A DNA stretch of 64,000 bases from Microcoleus vaginatus WJT46-NPBG5 (GCA_019359355.1 JAHHHM010000001.1:434001-498000), one strand, 5' to 3'. Positions 27,571 through 37,258 are shown, counted from the first letter of the stretch. Notes: generated by a model from the sequence alone, not told the origin. Translations and numbers: made by a program.

Positions 27571-27587
27571 TTTCATCCTGATTTCAT
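27571..27587 (+). promoter_or_regulatory. CopR-type box TTTCAT-N5-TTTCAT
   Basis: Perfect half-sites at 27571-27576 and 27582-27587 with a 5-bp spacer (CCTGA). It is 167 bp upstream of the YtkA-like lipoprotein start, with a possible -10 (TAATAT, around 27602) closely following. As I recall, Synechocystis CopR binds this type of direct repeat at copMRS and copBAC. The downstream DUF305 protein is of the CopM type, which supports a copper-responsive site. Confidence 0.65.
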
Positions 27588-27754
27588 TTTGCTGTGTCAA
27601 ATAATATTAGAAGGGGATTCTCCAGATTGGCAATCGCCAACCGACTCAGCTTGGGAAGGTTTGAGTGACTAAAATTAAGAATCCAACCGATTTCAAGGAA
27701 CTTGCATAAAAACGAATTTAGCTCGGAAAAACAGAAAATAGAGGAGGGAAAGAT

Positions 27755-28285
27755 ATGAAAGCTTTGCAGAAAAGTATAATAGGCTTAGGAAGTATAGGAC
27801 TGATATTTTTGGCGGCTTGTGGCAATGAAACACCGGCAACCGATTCTAGTAATACGAATTCGCCGGCTGCAACCGCTAATCCTGCAACGTCTTCTTCCAC
27901 AACTATAGCTACAACCACCACTGCGACAGAGGGTAAATCGGAGATATCTGCTAAAACAAATCATCCCCAAACCTCCCAAGGGGGTCAAGTTATAGAATCT
28001 GGCCCGTATCATTTGGAAATGGTGCCGGTTTCTGAAGAAAATGGCACACATATCGATTTTTTTCTACAAAAAGGTGACACTCATGAAGCTATCCCTGATG
28101 CAAAAGTAACCGCTCAAATTCAGTTGCCGGCAGGAGAACAAAAAACTCTAGAGTTTGACTATGACGCTGCCGGCAAGCACTATGCTGTTTTTCTACCAGA
28201 AAAAGCCCCTGGAGAGTATAAGGTTGTTATTTTAACCGACATTAAGGGTGAAAAAGTAAACGGTCGCTTTGCGTTTAATCGCTAA
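27755..28285 (+). CDS. YtkA-like lipoprotein, probable copper-resistance accessory
   Basis: A 176-residue exported lipoprotein: signal peptide with lipobox LAAC (Cys near 23), a Thr/Ala/Ser-rich linker (~30-70), and a beta-sandwich domain (~78-175) with VIESGPYHLEMVPV, HIDFFLQKGDTHEAIPDAKV and PGEYKVVILTDIKGEKVNG, resembling YtkA/FixH-type copper-associated domains. AGAGGAGGG forms a strong ribosome-binding site. It is the first gene after the CopR-type box and is 75 bp upstream of the DUF305 protein, so the two likely act together in periplasmic copper handling. The copper role is inferred from context; the fold assignment is moderate. Confidence 0.75.
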   Translation: MKALQKSIIGLGSIGLIFLAACGNETPATDSSNTNSPAATANPATSSSTTIATTTTATEGKSEISAKTNHPQTSQGGQVIESGPYHLEMVPVSEENGTHIDFFLQKGDTHEAIPDAKVTAQIQLPAGEQKTLEFDYDAAGKHYAVFLPEKAPGEYKVVILTDIKGEKVNGRFAFNR

Positions 28286-28360
28286 CTTTTTACTATAATA
28301 CAAAGGATGTAAAACCATGTAGAATTAAGCATCTGCAACACTGATGCAAGTCGGGGCAAT

Positions 28361-28882
28361 TTGACGCCGGCACCGACTGCAACCGCAACACTCGTCGTTT
28401 CTTCTAAAGCCGAAGCAAAAACTCAGATCGATCAAAAATTTATCGAAATGATGATTCCCCATCAAAGTGAAATAGAAATGGCAAAAATGGCCTTAACTAA
28501 AGCTAAACGACCTGAAATTAAAAAACTAGCTGAATCAATCATTCAAGATCAAAAAAGAGAAATTCAGCAAATGCAGGACTGGTACAAACAGTGGTACGGC
28601 AAAGAAATCGCGGTTTCATCCTCAATGGATCATTCTGCACATCAAGGGATGATGAGTATGGACATGATGGAGACGCACCTGCAAAACCTAAAAACTGCCT
28701 CTGACTTTGACAAGGAGTTTCTCAGGCAAGTGATTGCCCACCATGAAGGCGCTCTAATGATGGCTGAAATGGTTATTGACACTGCCGAAAATCCCGAAAT
28801 TCGTAATTTGGAAAAATCAATTATCGAAAGTCAAAGTGCAGAAATCAAGCAGATGCAAAAATGGCAGCGAGCTTGGAAGTAA
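28361..28882 (+). CDS. DUF305 (CopM-like) copper-binding protein, 5' end damaged
   Basis: Residues ~25-170 form a DUF305 domain with two four-helix halves and metal-ligand motifs EMMIPHQSEIEMAKMAL, HSAHQGMMSMDMMETH and IAHHEGALMMAEM. DUF305 proteins such as CopM bind Cu(I) outside the cytoplasm and normally have a signal peptide. Here the open frame can begin only at a TTG (28361) and no export signal is seen. At the expected place, after AAAGGATG, the ATG (28317) is followed immediately by TAG, with further stops. The secretion signal has probably been lost by frameshift, so the protein would stay in the cytoplasm or be poorly made. It may be a young pseudogene. It follows the YtkA-like gene and precedes a terminator. 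Confidence 0.75.
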   Translation: MTPAPTATATLVVSSKAEAKTQIDQKFIEMMIPHQSEIEMAKMALTKAKRPEIKKLAESIIQDQKREIQQMQDWYKQWYGKEIAVSSSMDHSAHQGMMSMDMMETHLQNLKTASDFDKEFLRQVIAHHEGALMMAEMVIDTAENPEIRNLEKSIIESQSAEIKQMQKWQRAWK

Positions 28883-28906
28883 ACGCACATTAATAAACTG
28901 AAGCTT

Positions 28907-28939
28907 AAAAACCGGGTTCTTCTTTCAAACCGGGTTTTT
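28907..28939 (+). terminator. Hairpin terminator after DUF305
   Basis: AAAAACCGGGTT (28907-28918) pairs with AAACCGGGTTTTT (28927-28939) with a single G-G mismatch, around an 8-nt loop, ending in a T-run. It lies 25 bp after the DUF305 stop. This is the common cyanobacterial AACCGGGTT-type terminator. Confidence 0.75.
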
Positions 28940-29329
28940 AGCATTTCAATATTTTTTTTGCATCAATCAAGCTTACACAGGTACAAAAAACCGCAATAAA
29001 GCTTTTGAGTTGTAAATATTTTAAATAAAAATAAAGACTTTTTTAATCTAAAACTAAGTCGTCAAAAAAATATTGGCCCAGCAGAGGAAGTAGAATTAAT
29101 ATTAGACAAAAAAATCAGCTATTTGCTGACAAAGGCTATCATTATCATAGCGTCACTTCCTTGAAAAAGCCGCGCACAGGACAATTGAATCGAGTTCTAA
29201 AACCGGCAAATCGTCAACAGGCAAAGATGAGAATCACAGGGAAATAGGTCATGTTTGCCAGATGCAAAGGCTATTCTCGAAACAGTCGGGTGCGCTTTAC
29301 GACCAGTTAATTTTCCAAAAATAACAAGT
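28940..29329. other. Intergenic region upstream of the kinase-cyclase gene
   Basis: About 390 bp, AT-rich. It contains a TTG-led in-frame extension of the downstream gene (from 29255) that I do not favour. No promoter or RNA is confidently seen. Confidence 0.35.
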
Positions 29330-32300
29330 ATGCTCTCGATTCCAGGCGTTACCGTCCAGACGCTTCTTTACGAAAGCGCCAGTTCTCTAATTTACCGAGC
29401 CGTTCGGGAACCCGACAGCCAGCCGGTTATCCTCAAACTCCTTAAAGACAGCTATCCCACCCCTCAAGAGTTAGTGCGCTACCGCACTGAATACCGCATC
29501 ACCCGATCACTGGAAAAACCCGGAGTCGTGCAAGTCTATGACTTGCAGAAGTACCAAAACACCCTCGTGATGTTTGTGGAGGACTTTGGCGGAGAGTCGC
29601 TGACGTTCTGGATGCAGCGGTGCCGGTTTAGCCTAGAAGAGTTTTTGGAAATCGCCATAGAAGCGGCTCGAAGTTTAGGTCAGATTCACGCAGCCGGCGT
29701 GATTCACAAAGATATTAACCCCTCCAATATTGTTTGCAACCGGCAGACGGGACAGTTAAAAATTATTGATTTTAGTATTTCCACCCAGCTAACAAGGGAA
29801 AATCCCGTGCTGAAAACGCCTGGAGTTTTGGAAGGCACACTCGCTTATATCTCGCCTGAACAAACTGGCAGGATGAATCGCGTTCTCGACTATCGCACCG
29901 ACTTTTACTCCCTCGGAATCAGCTTTTATCAAATGCTGACCAACCAACTTCCCTTTACAACAACAGATCCTCTGGAATTAGTCCACTGTCATATTGCCAA
30001 GCAGCCATTACCCCCGTCTGAAGTCAATCTAGAAATTCCCCAATTAGTTTCAGACATTGTAATGAAGCTGATCGCGAAAACTGCCGAAGATCGCTACCAA
30101 AGCGCCTATGGATTAAAAGCCGATTTAGAAGAATGCCGGCAGCAAGTTCATCGTGCCGGCATTATCTCAAATTTTCCCTTAGGGCGTCACGATATTTCTG
30201 ATAAATTTCAACTCCCCCAAAAGCTCTATGGCCGACAATTAGAAATCGAAACCTTGCTTGCTGCTTTTGAACGAGCCAGCGATTTTAAAAGCGAGTTAAT
30301 GCTAATTGCTGGATATTCCGGCATTGGTAAATCAGCTTTAGTACAAGAAATTTATAAACCCATTACTAAAAAACGTGGCTACTTTATTTCAGGAAAATTT
30401 GACCAGTATCAACGCAATATTCCCTATAGTGCTATCATTCGCGCATTTCAAGAATTAATTAAGCAACTACTAACCGAAAGTGAAGCTCAACTGAATCAAT
30501 GGCGAAAGAAACTATTAGAAGCACTAGGGTTAAACGGGCAAGTGATTGTCGAAGTCATTCCCGAAGTGGAATTAATCGTTGGCAAGCAAGCCGCCGTGCC
30601 AGAACTCGGACCCGACGAGTCCCAGAATCGCTTTAACTTAGCGTTTAAAAACTTCATCAAAGTCTTTACCCAACCGGAACATCCCTTAGCGTTATTTTTG
30701 GATGATTTGCAGTGGTCCGATGGAGCATCATTGAAACTAATGCAATTGTTGATGAATGCTGCCTCCCCCGGATTATTCTTAATGGGGGCGTATCGGGATA
30801 ACGAGGTTGGAGCAGCGCATCCGTTAATGTTTGCAGTAGAAGAGATAGCCAAAAAAGGGGCAATAGTCAATCGAATTTTCCTGTCACCTTTAGACTTTTC
30901 CACTGTTACCAAAATTATTAGTGAGGCGCTGAGCAGCTCTGAAGAAAAAGTTAAACTCTTTGCTGAGTTAGTGGAGGTTAAAACTGGGGGCAACCCATTT
31001 TTTATGAATGAATTTCTGAAATCAATCTATACAGAAAACTTATTAGAATTTGACCTTCAATCACTAAGCTGGCAGTGGAACTTAGAAGAAATTAAAGCGC
31101 GGGACTTTACAGATAACGTTGTTGAACTAATGGCCGGTAAAATTCAAAAGCTGCCCAAAGAAACGCAAGAAATGTTAAAACTCGCGGCCTGTATCGGCAA
31201 TCAATTCGATTTGAATTTATTAACTTCGATCATTAAAAAACCTTTAAGAGAAACGGTAAACGCTTTATTTGCAGCAGTCACCGAAAGTTTAGTAACGCCT
31301 CTTAATAATATGGGAGATGTAGAATTAGCACTAATCGCTGTGGAGCTTCCAGATTCTTTGTTCTCCATTACCCAATCTCAATCCCTTGAGTACAAATTTG
31401 TCCACGACCGAATTCAGCAGGCAGCTTATTCCCTGATTCCCACAAATACCAAGGAAGCAGTACATCGGCAAATCGGACAATTTTTGCTAGAAAATACTCC
31501 TCCCGATAAGCGAGAAGAAAAAATATTTGACATCGTTAATAAATTTAATTTTGCCCTAAAGTTAATTACTGAGCGCACCGAAAAAGATGACCTCGCTCAA
31601 TTAAATCTGATTGCCGGCAAAAAAGCGAAGCTATCGGCGGCGTATGAGCCGGCTTTGACTTATTTACAAACAGGGATAGAACTGTTAGCAAGCGATAGCT
31701 GGCAGCAACAGTATCATCTGACTCTCTCGCTATACGAACAGGCCGCAGAAGCCGCCTACCTCAACGCGGACTTTAACTTGATGAACCAATTCATTGAGAC
31801 GATACTGTCACGAGTTAAAACCGTGCTAGATCAAGTGAAAGCTTATGAGGTGAAAATTCAAGCACACGTTGCCCAAGCTAAGTTGAATCAAGCGATCAAT
31901 ATTGCATTAGAGATCCTAAATTTTCTGGGAGTTAAGTTGCCTAAACAGCCTAGCAATCTCGATGTTTTGTGGGGACTACTACAGACAAAGCTCAGAATAG
32001 GATTGCAACCGATTGCTAGCTTAGTTGACCTGCCGGTGATGACCGATCCTTACGCAAAAGCAGCGATGCGTATTCTGGCGAAAATCGCCGCCGCGACTTA
32101 CTCAAGTGCACCGATGCTGATGCCGCTGATTGTGTTTCAAAAGATCCGGTTATCTATCCAGTGGGGGAATGCTTCTGAATCTGCTTTCGCTTACAGTTTC
32201 TATGGATTAATTCTCTGTGGGGTTGTCGGCGATATTGAAACCGGCTATCAGTTCGGTCAGCTCGCTCTTAACCTACTCTCACGACTCAATGCGAAAGAAG

Positions 32301-34702
32301 TTAAAGCCAGAACAGAATTCATCGTTCATGTCTTTATCAGACACTGGATAGAGCCGGTTAAAGAAACATTGAATCCACTGCGGGAAGCTTATGCCGTTGC
32401 GCTCGAAACTGGAGATTTAGAATACGCTGCTTATTCCGTTCATTTCTACTGTTGTTATGCCTTTTTAAGTGGAAAGGAATTGGAGCAATTAGATTCAGAG
32501 ATAGCGACTTACGCCCAAGCTATGCGCCAAATTGGGCAAGAAAGAACTGATGAGGGAGATGAGTTATATTATCAGGAAGCTCTACAATTGCTCAGTCAGG
32601 CAGCCTTGAACTTGCTAGGCCGCTCAGAAAATCCCTGTTATTTGATTGGCACAGCTTACGACGAACGAGCGATGCTGCCTGTACTTGAAAAGGCGAATGA
32701 CCGGACTGGAAGTTACTTTGTGTACTTCCAAAAATTGATGCTTTGCTATCTGTTTGGTGAGCAAGTACAAGCGGTCGCCAATGCCGAATTAGCCGAACAC
32801 TACATAGATGGCGGAACAGCCCTTCTCTGGATTCCTCAATTTTATTTTTATGATTCTCTAGCGCGTCTTGCAGCCGCTACTGATGTTGGGAAGCCCTCTA
32901 GCAAAGCGGTGATGAAGTCTCTCCAAAAACGCGCAATCCAAAAGGTAATTTGCAATCAGAAAAAAATGAAAAAATGGGCGCATCATGCCCCCAGGAATAA
33001 CTCGCATAAATATCAGCTTGTGGAGGCTGAACTTTGCCGGCTTTTAGGAAAAGATGCCCTCTCAATAGATTATTACGACAAAGCCATTACTCTCGCCAAA
33101 GATAACGAATACATCCACGAAGCGGCCATCGCTTACGAACTCGCCGCCAAGTTTAACCTATCCAAAGGGAAAGAACTGGTTGCTAAAGCTTATATGCAGG
33201 AAGCTCGTTATTGTTATCAGCTATGGGGGGCAGTTGCTAAAATCAAGGATTTAGAGACACGATATCCTCAATTACTGACCACAACTCAATCAGGAATTAA
33301 AGCTGTTAAAACTTCCGTATCCGTAACAACTACTGGTATTACTTCAAACTTGGATATTGCGACAGCACTTAAAGCTTCTCAAGCGATTTCCGGCGAAATT
33401 GTACTGGATAAGTTACTCTCTAGTTTGATGAAGATTCTGATGGAGAATGCGGGAGCGCAAAAAGGCTACCTGGTTTTACCAAGTCAGGGAAAGCTATTGG
33501 TTGAAGCGGAAGGATCAATCAATAACGAACAGGTAACTGTCTTGCAGTCAATCCCCATTGAAATCTGTCAGAAACTGTCCGAAGCGATTGTTAATTATGT
33601 TGCGCGAACCAAAGAAAGCGTAGTTTTGGATGATGCGGCTCAAGAGGGGCAATTTACTAAGGAACCCTATATCCAAAATAATCAGATAAAATCTATTCTG
33701 TGCGTGCCACTGATCAACCAAGGCCAACTCATCAGTCTTGTTTACTTGGAAAATAACCTGACGGCAGGAGCGTTTACTCCTGAACGAGTGGAGCTTTTAC
33801 AACTCCTATCCGGACAGGCAGCGATTTCGATTCAAAATTCTAAGCTTTATACAGAAGTCCGCGAGAATGAAAGCCGGCTGGCTCAACTCAACCAAGCCTA
33901 CGAGCGTTTCGTACCCAACCAGTTTCTCCAGTTTTTAGAAAAATCCAGCATTATTGATGTGGAATTAGGCGATCAGGTGCAGTTAGAAATGTCGGTGCTG
34001 TTCTCCGACATTCGTGACTTCACTACCCTCAGTGAAAGTATGACACCGGCAGATAATTTTAAATTTATTAATTCCTACTTGAGCCGTATGGAGCCGGCTA
34101 TCACGGAGAATCACGGGTTTATTGATAAATACATCGGTGATGCGATTATGGCGCTGTTTAGTGGGGAGGCGGATAATGCGGTGAAAGCGGGAATTGCCAT
34201 GCTGCGCCGGCTCACTGAATACAATCAACATCGCCGTAAATCTGGCTACCCACCGATTCAAAATGGCATCGGTATCAACACCGGCACCCTGATGCTGGGT
34301 ACAGTCGGCGGACAAAACCGCATGGACGGCACCGTAATTTCTGATGCTGTTAATTTAGCTTCTCGTGTGGAAAGTTTGACCAAAAATTACGGCGTATCGC
34401 TGTTAATTACTGAGCAAACTTATTCACGCTTGAAAAATCCGTCCCAATACGCAATCCGCACCATCGATACGGTGAAAGTTAAGGGAAAATCTGAAGCGGT
34501 GACAGTTTATGAGGTGTTTGATGCTAACCCGCCAGAAATTAAAGAGGCCAAGTTAGCCACGCTGCCATTATTTGCAGAAGCTTTGGCATTTTACTCGGAA
34601 GGAAAGTTAACCGAGGCAGCACGACTGTTTAAGGATTGTCTGTGTCAGAATCAGGGCGATCTGGTGGCGCAAATTTATTTTGAGCGCTGCCAAAAACACT
34701 AG
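29330..34702 (+). CDS. Ser/Thr kinase-AAA ATPase-GAF-class III cyclase fusion
   Basis: From the ATG at 29330 (MLSIPGVTVQTLLYESASS), about 1790 residues. A TTG at 29255 would add 25 residues, but relatives start here. Kinase domain ~1-265: Lys in VILKLL, catalytic IHKDINPSN (~124-132), and DFS rather than DFG in IIDFSIST. AAA domain: P-loop GYSGIGKS (~328), Walker B LALFLDDLQW (~455). A long helical TPR-like region follows (~750-1340), then GAF (~1351-1500). The C-terminal cyclase (~1554-1734) keeps both metal aspartates (LFSDIRDF, DKYIGDAIM) and the NLASRVE Asn/Arg, and the Lys of DKYIGD favours ATP, so cAMP is the likely product. The response regulator gene follows after 40 bp, so both may be one transcript. 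Confidence 0.9.
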   Translation: MLSIPGVTVQTLLYESASSLIYRAVREPDSQPVILKLLKDSYPTPQELVRYRTEYRITRSLEKPGVVQVYDLQKYQNTLVMFVEDFGGESLTFWMQRCRFSLEEFLEIAIEAARSLGQIHAAGVIHKDINPSNIVCNRQTGQLKIIDFSISTQLTRENPVLKTPGVLEGTLAYISPEQTGRMNRVLDYRTDFYSLGISFYQMLTNQLPFTTTDPLELVHCHIAKQPLPPSEVNLEIPQLVSDIVMKLIAKTAEDRYQSAYGLKADLEECRQQVHRAGIISNFPLGRHDISDKFQLPQKLYGRQLEIETLLAAFERASDFKSELMLIAGYSGIGKSALVQEIYKPITKKRGYFISGKFDQYQRNIPYSAIIRAFQELIKQLLTESEAQLNQWRKKLLEALGLNGQVIVEVIPEVELIVGKQAAVPELGPDESQNRFNLAFKNFIKVFTQPEHPLALFLDDLQWSDGASLKLMQLLMNAASPGLFLMGAYRDNEVGAAHPLMFAVEEIAKKGAIVNRIFLSPLDFSTVTKIISEALSSSEEKVKLFAELVEVKTGGNPFFMNEFLKSIYTENLLEFDLQSLSWQWNLEEIKARDFTDNVVELMAGKIQKLPKETQEMLKLAACIGNQFDLNLLTSIIKKPLRETVNALFAAVTESLVTPLNNMGDVELALIAVELPDSLFSITQSQSLEYKFVHDRIQQAAYSLIPTNTKEAVHRQIGQFLLENTPPDKREEKIFDIVNKFNFALKLITERTEKDDLAQLNLIAGKKAKLSAAYEPALTYLQTGIELLASDSWQQQYHLTLSLYEQAAEAAYLNADFNLMNQFIETILSRVKTVLDQVKAYEVKIQAHVAQAKLNQAINIALEILNFLGVKLPKQPSNLDVLWGLLQTKLRIGLQPIASLVDLPVMTDPYAKAAMRILAKIAAATYSSAPMLMPLIVFQKIRLSIQWGNASESAFAYSFYGLILCGVVGDIETGYQFGQLALNLLSRLNAKEVKARTEFIVHVFIRHWIEPVKETLNPLREAYAVALETGDLEYAAYSVHFYCCYAFLSGKELEQLDSEIATYAQAMRQIGQERTDEGDELYYQEALQLLSQAALNLLGRSENPCYLIGTAYDERAMLPVLEKANDRTGSYFVYFQKLMLCYLFGEQVQAVANAELAEHYIDGGTALLWIPQFYFYDSLARLAAATDVGKPSSKAVMKSLQKRAIQKVICNQKKMKKWAHHAPRNNSHKYQLVEAELCRLLGKDALSIDYYDKAITLAKDNEYIHEAAIAYELAAKFNLSKGKELVAKAYMQEARYCYQLWGAVAKIKDLETRYPQLLTTTQSGIKAVKTSVSVTTTGITSNLDIATALKASQAISGEIVLDKLLSSLMKILMENAGAQKGYLVLPSQGKLLVEAEGSINNEQVTVLQSIPIEICQKLSEAIVNYVARTKESVVLDDAAQEGQFTKEPYIQNNQIKSILCVPLINQGQLISLVYLENNLTAGAFTPERVELLQLLSGQAAISIQNSKLYTEVRENESRLAQLNQAYERFVPNQFLQFLEKSSIIDVELGDQVQLEMSVLFSDIRDFTTLSESMTPADNFKFINSYLSRMEPAITENHGFIDKYIGDAIMALFSGEADNAVKAGIAMLRRLTEYNQHRRKSGYPPIQNGIGINTGTLMLGTVGGQNRMDGTVISDAVNLASRVESLTKNYGVSLLITEQTYSRLKNPSQYAIRTIDTVKVKGKSEAVTVYEVFDANPPEIKEAKLATLPLFAEALAFYSEGKLTEAARLFKDCLCQNQGDLVAQIYFERCQKH

Positions 34703-34742
34703 ATAAAATCTAATCTTTTAGAAGTGAGAAAAATCTATTTTT

Positions 34743-35441
34743 ATGAGAATTATTTTAGTTGAAGATGAGCCAGATTTGGGTGCGGCAATTAAACGCACGC
34801 TCCATCAAGAAGCCTATGTAGTTGATTGGGCGCAAGATGGCGATGAAGCTTGGGGTTATTTAGAAAGCCAGTGGACAGAATATTCGCTGGGAATTTTTGA
34901 TTGGTTGCTGCCTGGAGTGTCGGGATTGGAGTTATGTAAATGGCTGCGAAAGCGGAACAATTCAATGCCGGTGCTGATGCTAACTGCAAAAGATCGGATG
35001 GAAGATAAAGTGGCTGGATTGGATGCCGGCGCGGATGACTATTTAGTAAAGCCCTTTGGCATGGCAGAATTGTTGGCGCGGTTGCGTGCATTGCAGCGAC
35101 GATCTCCCCAAATTCAATCCCAACAATTGCACTTTGGCAATTTCACGTTAGATTATGGCACCCGCACGCTAGGTTTTCAAGACGCTGCCAGTCAGCCACA
35201 AGTTATTTCTTTGACGAACAAAGAATTTCAGTTATTAGAGTATTTCATCAGGCATCCTAATCAAATTGTTACCCGCGACCAACTGCTCAATCAACTATGG
35301 GAATTGGGTGCAGAACCGGCCAGTAATGTAGTGGCAGCTCAGATGCGTTTGTTGCGACGCAAACTGCAAGAAAAAGGCTACGATCAGCTAATAGAAACCG
35401 TCTATGGGCTGGGATATCGCTTTAATCCAACAGAGCGATGA
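34743..35441 (+). CDS. OmpR-family response regulator, RppA/NrsR type
   Basis: A 232-residue regulator: receiver domain 1-115 (acidic pair in LVEDEPDLGAA, phospho-Asp in GIFDWLLPGVSG, Lys in DDYLVKPFG) and a winged-helix output domain ~130-230 (TNKEFQLLEYFIRHPNQIV, VVAAQMRLLRRKL, YGLGYRF). It closely recalls Synechocystis RppA/NrsR, regulators linked to redox and nickel; CopR is of the same broad type. No histidine kinase is adjacent, so it is orphan here. It could recognise the CopR-type boxes at 13919 and 27571 (inference). It follows the kinase-cyclase gene by 40 bp. Confidence 0.9.
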   Translation: MRIILVEDEPDLGAAIKRTLHQEAYVVDWAQDGDEAWGYLESQWTEYSLGIFDWLLPGVSGLELCKWLRKRNNSMPVLMLTAKDRMEDKVAGLDAGADDYLVKPFGMAELLARLRALQRRSPQIQSQQLHFGNFTLDYGTRTLGFQDAASQPQVISLTNKEFQLLEYFIRHPNQIVTRDQLLNQLWELGAEPASNVVAAQMRLLRRKLQEKGYDQLIETVYGLGYRFNPTER

Positions 35442-35528
35442 AAATAAACTTTACTGTCTCCGCTTTCTATGCGGCTACGATGGAAATAGCAAAAAAAGGA
35501 TTCAGCCAATTTACTAGGGTGAAAATAT

Positions 35529-36584
35529 TTAAGTTTCAGTGGTTAATTCTGCATCCCCTTTCATTTCGTCTATTTCAAACCAGTTAATAAAAACTCCTGC
35601 CAAGGGAATCGCAATGAAAATGCCCAGGAGACCTGCGGCTCTTGCCCCTACCAATAAGGCAAAAAATACAACAACAGGATGAATATTCAATGAATTTTGC
35701 ATAATTCTTGGATAAATTATATTATCTTGAATCTGCTGAAGAACGATGCAAGCCAGCAAAACTTTCACCGCTAGCCAAACATTTTGCGCTAGAACAATAA
35801 AAGAAATTAAGCCAATTCCTACGGCTGCTCCAATTCCTGGTATTAAATCAAAAATTCCCACCAGTACCGCCAAAATCAAAGGAAACTTTACTTGTAAAAT
35901 TAAAAGGACGATAAAAGTTGAAGTCACTAAAAATAACATCAACACAATTTGGCCTTGAAAAAAACCTAAGAAGTTACGCTCAACGATCACTGTCAAGCGC
36001 TTGTGTAAATGACGGGGAATAACTTTAAGCATCAGTGTCCAAAGCTTTTTTCCATCTAAAAGCATGAAAAAAGCAATGACCATAATTAATATAAAGTTCA
36101 ACAAATTTGTTAAAAATATTTGTAAGACGGCAAGACTAGAAACAACTCCTGCTAAAGCTTGATTTCTTAATTGTTCTTCAACAACCCGCAAATTAACTTG
36201 AAGACTTCGCTCTCGCAAGAAATTTTCTACTCGTTCTGAGAGTGGGGCAAGGGCGTTGACAAACTCCGTGACGCTATCAATCAATTGCTGCCCTTGGGAT
36301 AAAAGTGTGACGCCTACGGTAACAGTTAGACCGCCAATTACTAGAAATCCCAGTAAAAAAACAACGCCAACTGCTGCCCCGTGGGGTAAAAATCGACGCA
36401 GCCATTTCACGGGATAGCTCAACAAAAAAGCAACAATTGCCGCAATTGTAAAAACAACAATAACTGTTTCAAAATATTGTAAAAGCCGCAGGCCGGCCCA
36501 CCCAACAGCAAATAAAAGTAAAAAACGGATCAATACTAAGTTAGTTAGCCTATCCCAGACATCTTTGGTAGCACGAGCACTCAT
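35529..36584 (-). CDS. AI-2E family (PerM-type) membrane transporter
   Basis: 351 residues from the ATG at 36584 (MSARATKDVWDRLTNL); an upstream ATG at 36638 would add 18 residues without family support. About seven to eight membrane helices, with a periplasmic middle region (QGQQLIDSVTEFVNALAPLS) and the conserved C-terminal signature FDLIPGIGAAVGIG, then QQIQDNIIYPRIMQ and NIHPVVVFFALLVGA. AI-2E/PerM proteins export or permeate small molecules or ions; some act as Na+/H+ antiporters, and the autoinducer role is unproven for most. It is convergent with the response regulator gene. Confidence 0.9.
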   Translation of the reverse strand: MSARATKDVWDRLTNLVLIRFLLLFAVGWAGLRLLQYFETVIVVFTIAAIVAFLLSYPVKWLRRFLPHGAAVGVVFLLGFLVIGGLTVTVGVTLLSQGQQLIDSVTEFVNALAPLSERVENFLRERSLQVNLRVVEEQLRNQALAGVVSSLAVLQIFLTNLLNFILIMVIAFFMLLDGKKLWTLMLKVIPRHLHKRLTVIVERNFLGFFQGQIVLMLFLVTSTFIVLLILQVKFPLILAVLVGIFDLIPGIGAAVGIGLISFIVLAQNVWLAVKVLLACIVLQQIQDNIIYPRIMQNSLNIHPVVVFFALLVGARAAGLLGIFIAIPLAGVFINWFEIDEMKGDAELTTET

Positions 36585-37084
36585 TTTTATCACCGGCCCT
36601 GAATAAAGATATGAAATAGTTTTTGATGTAATAGGCATTTAAGCACCGGCACAAAGGCCAGCAACTTGAATAGCAATCCTTGTGGCTGCAAATGACCGGC
36701 AATCTCTCCCCTGTTTTGAGTCCTAATTAATTGAGAACTCTAACAGCAGCCGATAATACCACCATCCTGACAATAAATTAACACCGGCAGTGCCTCTGGC
36801 AAATCTACCGCCCGGTACATCTAGCTTTTGCTTTTCTTTCCGGCTGGGTAGTGGCAAATTTTACTATTCAGATATATTCTCACCCAGTAATCTACTGGCT
36901 TATGTATTGCAGACATCTAATCCTTGTTTGCTGCAAGCATCGAAGATTAACCTCGAACTTTTTAGCCAAAAGCCGACAGTGTCACTTTTTTCCCAAATTA
37001 CGCCCAGAACTGCACAAAAAAGGGGCCGGCAAACAGCCCACCCCGCCAGACATTTAGGGGAGTCTCTCCCTTGTTGCCCCGATT
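36585..37084. other. Intergenic region between AI-2E and petN genes
   Basis: About 500 bp. Weak frames exist (for example 36790-37122) but none has protein-like character. No RNA or repeat is recognised. Confidence 0.4.
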
Positions 37085-37174
37085 CTATAAACCGTTGCGG
37101 CCCCAGACCACCATTGCAATAGAGAACGTGAATACAACCAGCAGCGAAGTCCAACCAAGCGTCAGAATATCCAT
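37085..37174 (-). CDS. petN: Cytochrome b6f complex subunit PetN
   Basis: A 29-residue, single-helix protein starting [18 protein letters not shown] and ending [10 protein letters not shown], essentially the canonical PetN sequence and exact length. It is subunit VIII of the cytochrome b6f complex in the thylakoid membrane, required for assembly of the complex that links photosystem II to photosystem I. AAGG lies 8 bp upstream of the ATG at 37174. It is divergent from a conserved-looking membrane protein (37259) with 84 bp between starts. This gene alone places the window in an oxygenic phototroph. Confidence 0.97.
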   Translation of the reverse strand: MDILTLGWTSLLVVFTFSIAMVVWGRNGL

Positions 37175-37258
37175 AGCTATGCCTTAAGAAAAACCGTCCA
37201 AAATAACTCCAAGCCTTATATTATGTCAATTTGAGCCATCTCGGTCAGTGACATTATC

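Noticed and set aside
36790-37154. Frames overlapping petN and its upstream region
   Set aside because: They are incompatible with the strongly conserved petN and lack protein character.
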